DNA of 64,000 bases, taken from Rhodobacter sp. GTDB taxonomy: Bacteria; Pseudomonadota; Alphaproteobacteria; Rhodobacterales; Rhodobacteraceae. Positions 26,938-35,996 of the stretch are shown here, in pieces (position 1 is the stretch's first letter; each line of letters opens with the position of its first letter). The notes under the pieces were generated by a model. That model saw only the letters and a program-made list of their open reading frames with translations. It had not been told where the DNA came from and did not search any database. The stretch spans positions 62,001 to 126,000 of the forward strand of contig JACKKE010000006.1 of assembly GCA_020637595.1 (NCBI GenBank). Direction: 5' to 3'. The translations under genes and the position numbers were made by a program.

Positions 26938-26976
26938 GGCGCGTCGACGCGCCGTGACGGGCCGTCGACGGCCCGT
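26938..26976. repeat. Two adjacent perfect palindromes between xdhB and xdhC
   Basis: GGCGCGTCGACGCGCC (26938-26953) and ACGGGCCGTCGACGGCCCGT (26957-26976) are each perfect inverted repeats centred on GTCGAC, three bases apart. They fill much of the 85-bp gap between xdhB and xdhC. They could be paired hairpins in the message (attenuation or processing) or twin operator-like sites; a following T-run on the minus strand is absent. Confidence 0.6.
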
Positions 26977-26997
26977 TTCCCCGGGCGAGAGACGGGC

Positions 26998-29355
26998 TCA
27001 TGCCGATCCCCGCTGGCGGGCGACGGCGGCAAGGATACGCTCGGGCGTCGCCGGGGCGTCGAGGTCGGCATAGGCCGCGCCGCTCCCGCAGGCCGCCACC
27101 GCGTCGCTGACCGCCATCAGCACCGAGATCCCGTGCATGAACGGGGGCTCGCCCACAGCCTTGGACCGATGGATCGTGTCCTCGCGGTTCGCGCCGTCCC
27201 ACAGATCCACCGTAAAGACCCGCGGCCGGTCACCGCAGGCCGGGATCTTGTAGGTCGAGGGCGCATGGGTGCGCAGCCGCCCCTTGCCGTCCCAGACCAG
27301 CTCCTCGGTGGTCAGCCAGCCCGCGCCCTGCACAAAGCCCCCCTCGACCTGGCCCTTGTCCAGCGCCGGGTTCAGGCTGTTGCCGGCATCGTGCAGGATA
27401 TCGGTGCGCAGGATGCGCATCTCGCCGGTCAGGGTGTCGATCACCACCTCGCTGCAGGACGCGCCATAGGCGAAGTAGAAGAACGGCCGGCCGTGTCCGG
27501 CGATCCGGTCCCAGGCGACCTTGGGCGTGGCATAGAACCCGGTCGAGGACAGCGACACCCGCGCTTCATAGGCCGATTGCGCGGCCTGGGCAAAGGTCAG
27601 ACGTTCGCCGCCCACCGTGACATGCCCGTCGGCAAAGGTGATGCGCTCGGGCGCGGTCTGGAACTTCTCGGCCAGGTGTGCGGCGATGCGCGCGCGCAGC
27701 GTGTCGCAGGCGGCCTTGACCGCCATGCCGTTCAGATCCGACCCCGATGAGGCCGCGGTGGCCGAGGTGTTGGGCACCTTGGCGGTGTCGGTTGCGGTGA
27801 TCTTGACCGCCTCCAGCCCCACGCCGAACGCCGAGGCCGCGACCTGCGCCACCTTCAGGAACAGGCCCTGACCCATTTCGGTGCCGCCGTGGTTCAGGTG
27901 GATCGAGCCGTCCTGATAGACATGCACCAGCGCGCCCGCCTGGTTCAGGTGGGTCAAGGTAAAGCTGATGCCGAATTTCACCGGGGTCAGGGCGAGGCCC
28001 TTTTTCAGCACCGGGTTGGCGGCGTTCCACTCCGCCACCGCAGTGCGGCGCGCGGCATAATCGGCGCTGGTTTCCAACTGGGCGACCAGTTCGTGCAGGA
28101 TGAAATCCTCGACCGGCTGGCCATAGGGGGTGGTCTGCGGGCCCTCGTGTTCCGGCGCCTTGGGCGAATGCGCGCCGCCAAAGCGTTTGGCGGTGCCGGG
28201 GCCGGTCTTGGCCGCTTCGACCTTGCGATAGAAATTCGCCTTGCGCACGCTGAGCGGGTCGAGGCCCAGCTCATGCGCGATATGGTCCATCACCCGCTCG
28301 ATCCCCAGCATCCCCTGCGGGCCGCCGAACCCGCGATAGGCGGTGGCCGAGCACATGTTGGTGCGCAGACGGTGGCTTTCGATGCGCACATCGGGCAGCC
28401 AATAGGCGTTGTCGGCGTGCAGCATGGCGCGGTCCGCGACCGGCAGCGTCAGGTCGGCCGACCAGCCGGCGCGGGTCATCTGGACGAAGTCGATACCCAG
28501 CACGCGGCCCTGATCGTCGACACCCACGCGATAGTCGATGCGGAAATCGTGGCGCTTGCCGGTGATGACCATGTCGTCGTCGCGGTCATAGCGCATCTTG
28601 CAGGGCTTGCCGGTCAGCCGCGCCGCCAGTGCGCAGGCGATGGCCAGATGGTTGCCCTGGCTTTCCTTGCCGCCAAAGCCGCCGCCCATCCGCCGGGTCT
28701 CGACGCGCACGGCGTGCATCGGCAGGTGCAGCGCATGCGCCACCTTATGCTGGATTTCGGTCGGGTGCTGGGTCGAGGAGACGACATGCATGTCGCCGCC
28801 TTCCTGCGGGCTGACCAGCGCGGCCTGGCTTTCGAGATAGAAATGCTCCTGCCCGCCCATCTCCAGCCGGCCCTCGATCACCCGAGGGGCCTTCGAGATG
28901 GCCGCGATCGCCGCGCGTCCAGATCCGGGGGCCATCCTCGAACCGCGAATTGGCGGCCAGCGCGTCGTCGATGGTCAGGATCGCCGGTTTCTCGACATAG
29001 TCGACCGTGCGCCAGCCGCGCCGCCTTGCGCGATGCCAGATGGCTGTCGGCAATCACCAGGAACACCGGCTGGCCGACGTAATGCACGCTGCCGACTGCG
29101 AGCAGCGGCTCGTCCGGGACGGGCGAGGGGCTGCAATCGACGTGGCCGATGTCCTCGCCGGTCAGGATTGCAACGACACCCGGCGCGGCACGGACGGCCG
29201 ACAGGTCCATCGCCGTGATCGCCATGCGCCTCGGTGCTGAGGCCAAAGGCCAGGTGCAGCGTGCCCGCGGGCGTCGGGATGTCGTCGACATAGCGCGCCT
29301 CGCCGGTCACGTGCAGCGGGGCGGCGTCATGGGGCAGGGATTTGTGGACGCTCAT
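26998..29355 (-). CDS. xdhB: Xanthine dehydrogenase molybdenum-binding subunit XdhB (5' part frame-disrupted)
   Basis: The large molybdopterin subunit, oxidising hypoxanthine and xanthine to urate. A clean frame of 645 codons runs from 28935 down to the stop at 26998. It includes GGQEHFYLESQAALV, RMGGGFGGKES, AYRGFGGPQGM, GGTEMGQGLF and the catalytic glutamate region KAVGEPPFMHGISV. The first ~140 residues (from ATG 29355, MSVHKSLPHDAAPLHVTGEA) are present but split among three frames, with breaks near 29235, 29030 and 28910. Each piece matches the family in order, so the loss is by single-base indels, probably sequence error. The ATG overlaps the xdhA stop (ATGA). Confidence 0.9.
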
Positions 29356-30760
29356 GCCGTCACCTCCAGCACATCGGTGGCAAAGCCCTGATCCTCGAGG
29401 ATGTAGCGCACCAGAAGGTTTTTGGCCGCGTCCATGCGGTAGCGGGCCGAGGCGCGCATGTCGCTGAGCGGGGTGAAATCGGCGTCGAAGGCGGGCAGGG
29501 CGGCCTCGACCGTGTCCTGGGTCCAGGGGCGGCCGACCAGCGCGGCCTCGACGGCCGAGGCGCGTTTGGGGATGCCGGCCATGCCGCCGAAGGCGATGCG
29601 CGCGGCGGTCACGGTGCCGTTTTCAACGGTGATGTTGAAGCAGCCGCAGACCGCCGAGATATCCTGATCGAAACGCTTCGACAGCTTGTAGGCGCGCAGC
29701 CGGTCGGGCTGGCGGGGGATGCTGACGGCCTCGACGAATTCGCCCGGGGCGCGGTCCTGCTTGCCGTAGTCGAGGAAGAAATCCTCGAGCGGGATCGCGC
29801 GGCGGGCATCGCCCTTGCGCAGGTGCAACGTGGCCCCCAGCGCGATCAGCGCGGGCGGGCTATCGCCGATCGGCGAGCCATTGGCGATATTGCCGCCGAT
29901 GGTCGCCGCCGCCCGCACCTGGGCCGAGGCGAAGCGGCGCAGCATTTCCGCGAAATCCGGGTGATAGGGGGCGATGGCGGGCATCAGCTCGGCCAGGGGT
30001 GGTGGTCGCGCCGATGCGGATCTCGGTGTCGCGCGGTCTCGATCCCGCGCAGATCCTCGACCCTGGCTGATGAAGGCCACAGGGCCCAGATCGCGCATGT
30101 CTGCTTGTCACCCACAGCCCGACATCGGTCGCGCCGGCGATCACGCCGGCCATCAGGGATCCATCGCGGCATACCAGGCGGCAGAGATCGTCGGCGTTGC
30201 GCGCGGCAACCCGCGGGGTTCCCCCTGGACCCCGGCGTATTTTCGACAAGATGAAATCAGGGTCGGTTTCATCCTTCAGCCATTCCGGCACCGGTTCGGT
30301 CGCGCGGCCGCCTCGGCGGCGCGGACGATGGGCGCGTAGCCGGTGCAGCGGCAGAGATTACCCGCCAGATGCGTGTCGTGGTCGCTGAGGCCGTTCAGGT
30401 GGCCGGTCGCCATCGACATCACGAAGCCGGGCGTGCAAAAGCCGCACTGGCTGCCGTGTTCCTCGACCATTGCCTGTTGCACCGGGTGCAGCGCGCCATC
30501 CGGGCGCGCAGCCCTCGACCGTGCGCACCGATTTGCCGTGCAGCTGCGGCAGGAACAGGATGCAGGCGTTCAGCGCGCGGGTGCCGTGCGAGTCCGAGAC
30601 CATCACCGTGCAGGCGCCGCAATCGCCCTCGTTGCAGCCCTCCTTGGTGCCCTTGAGGCCGCGGTCTTCGCGCAGCCAGTCCAGCAGGGTGCGGGTTTCG
30701 GCTGGCCGGTCATCGCGACCGACACGTGTCTCCGTTGAGAAGAAACGCGATCCCGGTCAT
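29352..30760 (-). pseudogene. xdhA: Xanthine dehydrogenase FAD/iron-sulfur subunit XdhA, frame-disrupted as read
   Basis: The small subunit carrying two [2Fe-2S] clusters and FAD. From ATG 30760 (MTGIAFLLNGDT) the family order is all present but scattered over frames. The first-cluster region lies near 30620-30680. Then come MVSDSHGTRALNACILFLP, the second-cluster cysteines GSQCGFCTPGF and NLCRCTGYAPIV, the FAD contact AGVIAGATDVGLWVT, and an intact C-terminal half from about 29995 (GGNIANGSPIGDSPPALIALG). I count at least five frame changes. Neighbouring xdhB and the essential dnaE show the same damage, so this is more likely poor local sequence than a dead gene. A repeat copy (30221-30256) lies in the linker between the iron-sulfur and FAD domains. 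This is the first gene of the xdh-transporter operon. Confidence 0.8.
30221..30256 (+). repeat. Intergenic-type repeat tail inside xdhA, copy 2
   Basis: GGCGTATTTTCGACAAGATG with flanking CCCC and AAA matches the tail of the repeat at 61838-61862 almost exactly, yet here it lies within the xdhA frame. On the gene's strand it encodes FILSKIRRGPGG, in the linker between the iron-sulfur and FAD domains. The hairpin stems seen in copies 1 and 5 are reduced to a GGGGTTCCCC segment just upstream. Confidence 0.65.
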
Positions 30761-30969
30761 GCGTCGTTCCGCCGCTATCTCCCTGATCGGGCTTTTCCCG
30801 GCGCCCGATGCGGCGTAAGGCGGGCCGGGATGCCCTTGTTTTGTTCAGTGAACATCCCCACCCGCGTTCAGGCAAGCAAGAACTATCCGCGGGGGCGTGA
30901 AGCATTTTCGCTGATCTGTTGAAAATCGGGCGGCTTTCCGCGCCCGCCGTCGCCGCCTAATCGGCGATC

Positions 30970-33900
30970 ATGGCGAAGTCGCCCCGATTCATCCATCTGC
31001 GCGTCCACACCGAATATTCGCTGCTGAAGGCGCGGTGCCGCTGAAAAAGCTGATCAAGCCTTGTGCGCAAGCGCGGCATGCCGGCGGTTGCGGTGACCGA
31101 TACCAACGCGTTGTTCGCGGCGCTGGAATTCTCGGTGCTGGCGCAGGGCGGGTGCAGCCGATCGTCGGCTGCCAGATCGATCGCCGCAATTGCCGCCCTC
31201 CAGACCGGCGAAAAGCCGCGCGACCCGCCGCGCCGCTGGTGCTGCTGGCGCAGAATGAGGCGGGGTATCTGAACCTGATGAAGCTGAATTCTGCCTGTAT
31301 CTGCGCACGGACGGGTCGGCGCTGCTGGCATGTCACCCCTGGATGAGCTGGCGGCGCATGCAGAGGGGCTGATCTGCCTCAGCGGCGGGGCCGAGGGGGC
31401 CGGTCGGGCGGCTGATCCGCGACGGACAGGGCCGCGTGCGCGCAGGCGTTGATGGAGACGCTGGCGATCTATGTTCCCGGGCGGCTCTATGTCGACTGCA
31501 GCGCCACCCCGGGCGAGGGCGGCGCGCTGACCGAGGCCGAGCGCGCGACCGAGCGCCCGTTTCTGGAGATGGCCTATGAGATGGGCCTGCCGCATCGGCC
31601 ACGAATGACGTGTATTTCCCCGACAGCGATCTTTACGAGGCGCATGACGCGCTGTTGTGCATCAAGGAGGGCGCCTATGTCGACCAGCAGGAGCCCCGCC
31701 GCCGGCTGACGCCGCAGCATTACCTGAAATCGCCCGAGGAAATGGCGGCGCTGTTCGCCGACCTGCCCGAGGCGTTGGAAAACACCGTCGAGATCGCGCG
31801 GCGCTGTGCCTTTGCCGCCTACAAGCGCAAGCCGATCCTGCCGATCTTTGCCGATGACGAGGTCGAGGAACTGCGCCGTCAGGCCTGGGACGGGCTGCGC
31901 GCGCGGCTGGCGGTGATCCCGCATGCGGTCAGCGTCGAGGATTACGAGAAACGTCTGACGTTCGAGCTGGGCATCATCGAGCAGATGGGCTTTCCCGGCT
32001 ACTTTCTGATCGTGGCCGATTTCATCAAATGGTCCAAGGATAACGGTATCCCGGTCGGACCCGGTCGGGGCTCGGGCGCGGGCTCGCTGGTGGCCTATGC
32101 ACTGACCATCACTGACCTTGACCCGCTGCGCTATTCGCTGCTGTTCGAACGCTTCCTGAACCCTGAGCGGGTCTCGATGCCCGACTTCGACATCGACTTC
32201 TGCATGGACCGGCGCGAAGAGACGATCCGCTATGTGCAGGAGAAGTATGGCCGCGAAAAAGTGGGCCAGATCATCACCTTCGGGGCGCTTTTGTCGAAGG
32301 CGGCGGTGCGCGACGTCGGGCGGGTGCTGCAGATGTCCTATGGCCAGGTCGACAAGCTCAGCAAGATGATTCCGGTCGAAGGGGTCAAGCCAGTCAGCAT
32401 CACCAAGGCGATGGCGGATGAACCCCGCCTGCGCGAGGCGGCCAAGGAAGAGGTCGTCGCGCGGCTGCTGGACTATGCCGAGAAAATCGAGGGGCTGCTC
32501 AGGAACGCCTCGACCCATGCCGCGGGGGTGGTGATCGGCGACCGCCCGCTGGACGAGCTGGTGCCGCTCTATCGCGATCCGCGTTCGGACATGCCGGCGA
32601 CGCAGTTCAACATGAAATGGGTCGAGCAGGCGGGTCTGGTCAAGTTCGACTTTCTGGGCCTGAAGACGCTGACGGTGATCCAGAACGCCATCGACCTGAT
32701 CCATACCTCGGGGCGCGATCTGCACACCGGGCCGGACGGGGCGCCGCTCTATGTGCCGGCCGCGGGGGCCGAGAACCAGATCAACGCGATCCCGCTCGAC
32801 GACAAGCCGACCTATGAGCTTTACGCAGCGGCCAAGACGGTGGCGGTGTTCCAGGTGGAATCCTCGGGGATGATGGATGCGCTGAGGCGCATGAAGCCCA
32901 CCTGCATCGAGGATATCGTGGCGCTGGTGGCCCTCTATCGCCCCGGCCCGATGGAGAACATCCCCACCTATTGCGAGGTGAAGAACGGGATAAAACCCAT
33001 TGAATCCATTCATCCTTCCATTGACCATATCCTGGAAGAAACGCAGGGCATCATCGTCTATCAGGAACAGGTGATGCAGATCGCTCAGGTGATGGCGGGC
33101 TACAGCCTGGGCGGCGCCGACCTGCTGCGCCGGGCGATGGGCAAGAAGATCGCCGAGGAAATGGCCAAGGAGCGCCCGAAGTTCGTCGATGGCTCGGTGG
33201 CCAATGGCGTCGACTCGAAGAAGGCGGGTGAAGTCTTTGACCTTCTGGAGAAATTTGCAAACTACGGCTTTAACAAATCGCACGCCGCCGCTTATGCCGT
33301 GGTCAGCTATCAGACCGCCTGGCTGAAGGCCAACCACCCGGTCGAGTTCATGGCCGCGGTGATGAACTGCGATATCCACCTGACCGACAAACTCGCCGTC
33401 TACAAGCGCGAGGTCGACCGGATGGGCATCACCGTGGTCGCGCCCTGCGTCAACCGCTCGCTGGCGACCTTCAGCGTGGTCGAGGGGCAGCTGGTCTATG
33501 CGCTTGGCGCGTTGAAGAATGTCGGCGTCGAGGCGATGCGGATGATCGTGCAGGCGCGCGGTGACACGCCATTTGCCGATCTCACCGATTTCGCGCGCCG
33601 GGTCGATCTGAAGCGGGTGGGCAAGCGGCCCTTGGAGATGCTGGCGCGCGCCGGGGCCTTCGATCTGCTGGAACCTTCGCGCAAACGGGTGTTCGACAGC
33701 CTCGACGGGCTGGTTGCCTATTCCGCTGCGCATGTCGAGAGCGCCGCGTCGGGCCAGTCCTCGCTGTTTGCCGGCGGAGACGATCTGCCGCCACCCCGGT
33801 TGGCACCGCGGGGCGATTGGCTGCCGATGGACCGGTTGGCGGCGGAACACCAGGCGATCGGCTTCTATCTGTCGGGCCATCCGCTCGACGATTACGCCGC

Positions 33901-34471
33901 CGCGCTCAAACGCAAGGATGTTCTGACGCTGGCCGAGCTGACCCGCAAGGCCGAGCGCGGGGCGCAGATCGCGCGCATCGCCGGGTCGGTCTCGGGCCGG
34001 CAGGAACGCAAATCGGCGCGCGGCAACCGCTTTGCCTTTGTCCAGCTGTCCGACCCGACCGGGCTTTTCGAGGTCACCGTGTTCTCGGAAACCCTGGAAC
34101 AGGCGCGGCCCTATCTGGAAACCGGGATGAACATCGTGCTGACCGTCGAGGCGACGATGGAGGCCGACACGCTGAAACTGCTGGCCCGTGCCGCGCAACC
34201 GATCGACGAGGTGGTGGCGGATGCCGGAGGGTCGGGGCTCAGGCTGCGGCTCGAGGGGCCGGGGGCGCTGACCGCGCTGGCCGAGGTGCTGGCCGCCAAT
34301 CCGCCCAACAAGGCGCCGCGCAAGTCCCTGGGCCCGCTCTATTTCTGCGTGCCGGACCCGGAAACCGGCGGCGAGATCGAGATCGACATCGGCCGCCCGG
34401 TGCCGGTGACGCCGATGCTGAAAACCATGATGCGCGCCATTGAGGGCGTGCTGGCCGTCGAGGAGGTCTGA
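30970..34471 (+). CDS. dnaE: DNA polymerase III alpha subunit (5' ~640 bp frame-disrupted)
   Basis: The replicative polymerase catalytic subunit. From 31610 to 34471 a clean frame of 953 codons holds the core: YFPDSDLYEAHDALLCIKEG, GPGRGSGAGSLVAYALT, the catalytic SMPDFDIDFCMD near 32177, YQEQVMQIAQVMAGYSLGG and GFNKSHAAAYAVVSYQTAW, then the helix-hairpin-helix and OB-fold region (FAFVQLSDPTGLFEVTVFSE). The N-terminus (PHP domain) begins at ATG 30970 with AKSPRFIHLRVHTEYSLL but then changes frame at least eight times before 31610. Every piece (RKRGMPAVAVTDTNALFAAL, VQPIVGCQID, PLVLLAQNEAGYLNLMKLNS, ERPFLEMAYEMGLP) is in family order. Since the gene is essential, sequence error is the best explanation. 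Confidence 0.92.
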
Positions 34472-34472
34472 G

Positions 34473-35273
34473 GTGATCGGCATCGAAACCCGTGGCCGGG
34501 TGCGCGTGATCCGGCTGCAGCGGGCCGAAGCACGCAACGCCGTCTCGCCCGACCTGGCCGAGGCGCTCTATACCGCGATGCTGGTCTTTGACGCCGACCA
34601 CGCGGTGGATGTCGCGGTGCTGACCGGCGATGGCGGCACCTTCTGCGCAGGCTTCGACCTGAAGCTGGCGGCCAGCGGCAGTGGCGCGGACTGGATCAAG
34701 CGCCTCGCGCTCGATGCCGACTGGTGCGACCCGGTGGGCGACCCGCGGCTGGGGCCGATGGGGCCCAGCCGGCTGATGCTGTCGAAACCGGTGATCGCCG
34801 CCATCGAGGGGTATGCGGTGGCCGGCGGCATGGAGCTGGCGCTCTGGGCTGATCTCAGGGTAATGGCCGAGGATGCGCAGTTCGGCGTGTTCTGCCGCCG
34901 CTGGGGCGTGCCGCTGATCGACGGCGGCACCGTGCGTCTGCCGCGCCTGGTCGGGCAAGGGCGCGCCAACGACCTGATCCTGACCGGCCGCTCGGTGCAA
35001 TCGCACGAGGCCCGGCTGATCGGCCTTGCGGACCGGCTGGCGCCCCCGGGTGGTGCGCTTGACGCGGCGCTGGATCTCGCCGACAGCCTCACGGGTTTCC
35101 CCCAGGGCTGCCTGCGCGCCGATTTCCTGTCGGCCCGGATGCCGCCCCGTGATCTCGCCGCCGCGCTGCGTCGCGAATGGGTCAGCGCCGGGATGGTGCT
35201 GACCGAAGGGATCGAGGGTGCCGCCCGCTTTGCCGCCGGCAAGGGGCGCGGCGGCCGCTTCGACGGAAACTAG
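34473..35273 (+). CDS. Enoyl-CoA hydratase/isomerase family protein
   Basis: A 266-aa crotonase-fold protein. The start is GTG 34473, one base after the dnaE stop, with GAGGAGG upstream. The oxyanion-hole segments are FCAGFDLK near residue 63 and EGYAVAGGMELALWADL near residue 110, keeping the first catalytic glutamate. At the position of the second catalytic glutamate (PE-x-KLG in hydratases) it reads RRWGVPLIDGGTVRLPRL, with no glutamate, so a simple hydratase reaction is doubtful and another crotonase activity is possible. It is probably co-transcribed with dnaE. Confidence 0.85.
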   Translation: MIGIETRGRVRVIRLQRAEARNAVSPDLAEALYTAMLVFDADHAVDVAVLTGDGGTFCAGFDLKLAASGSGADWIKRLALDADWCDPVGDPRLGPMGPSRLMLSKPVIAAIEGYAVAGGMELALWADLRVMAEDAQFGVFCRRWGVPLIDGGTVRLPRLVGQGRANDLILTGRSVQSHEARLIGLADRLAPPGGALDAALDLADSLTGFPQGCLRADFLSARMPPRDLAAALRREWVSAGMVLTEGIEGAARFAAGKGRGGRFDGN

Positions 35274-35300
35274 CCCTTTCATCTTGCCCCAAATACGCCT
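35273..35300 (-). repeat. Intergenic repeat tail, copy 3
   Basis: On the minus strand this reads AGGCGTATTTGGGGCAAGAT followed by GAAAGGGC, matching the tail of copies 2 and 5. It starts right at the stop of the enoyl-CoA hydratase gene and lacks the hairpin stems. Confidence 0.65.
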
Positions 35301-35456
35301 GCCGTCCGCAGCGGCGGGTGTATCGGTCGGGCAGGCGCGGTTGTTAACGAAAACACCCCCGTGCAGGCCCTGCCGCTTTTTTCTGCACTTGCATTCCGGG
35401 GCGCAATATTGTTGCGTGGCCCCCAGATCGACCGCCCAACCGCCAGGAGGGGACAT

Positions 35457-35966
35457 ATGCGTATCGGGCTTTACCCGGGAACCTTCGACCCCCTGACGCT
35501 GGGGCACATGGATATCATCACCCGCGCTGCGGCGATGGTCGACCGGCTGGTGATCGGGGTTGCGATCAATCGCGACAAGGGGCCGTTGTTTACCCTCGAC
35601 CAGCGCGTGGCGATGATCGAGGCCGAATGCGTCGGGCTTTCGGCGCGGACCGGGACCGAGATCGTCGCCCATCCGTTCGAGAACCTCTTGATCGACTGCG
35701 CCCGCGATGTCGGGGCGCAGGTGATCATCCGCGGGCTGCGGGCGGTGGCGGATTTCGAGTATGAATTCCAGATGGTTGGCATGAACCGCGCGCTCGATGA
35801 CAAGATCGAGACGCTGTTCCTGATGGCCGACGCCCGCCGTCAGGCGATCGCCTCGAAACTGGTCAAGGAAATCGCCCGTCTGGGCGGCGACGTGAACAAG
35901 TTCGTTCCGGCGCTGGTCAACGACGCGCTGCGCGACAAGTTCGGGCCGGTCAAGACCCGCGACTGA
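35457..35966 (+). CDS. coaD: Phosphopantetheine adenylyltransferase
   Basis: A 169-aa nucleotidyltransferase making dephospho-CoA from 4'-phosphopantetheine and ATP. GLYPGTFDPLTLGHMDII holds the T/HxGH-type nucleotide-binding motif at residues 4-21, RGLRAVADFEYEFQM is the substrate segment, and LVKEIARLGGDV is near the C-terminus. The usual ISS before LVKEIA is IAS here, a mild variation. ATG 35457 follows a strong AGGAGGGGAC; the frame is open further up but only from non-family sequence. It stands alone between the dnaE pair and the convergent antiporter. Confidence 0.95.
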   Translation: MRIGLYPGTFDPLTLGHMDIITRAAAMVDRLVIGVAINRDKGPLFTLDQRVAMIEAECVGLSARTGTEIVAHPFENLLIDCARDVGAQVIIRGLRAVADFEYEFQMVGMNRALDDKIETLFLMADARRQAIASKLVKEIARLGGDVNKFVPALVNDALRDKFGPVKTRD

Positions 35967-35996
35967 CCCCCGACTGCCCCCGGGGCGGCGCCCGTC

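Noticed and set aside
29352..30760. xdhA as a genuine, evolutionarily dead pseudogene
   Set aside because: The same indel density continues into dnaE, which cannot be dead; local sequence error explains both.
31574..34537. A 987-codon antisense frame opposite dnaE
   Set aside because: It is the shadow of a conserved polymerase gene and lacks recognisable domains.
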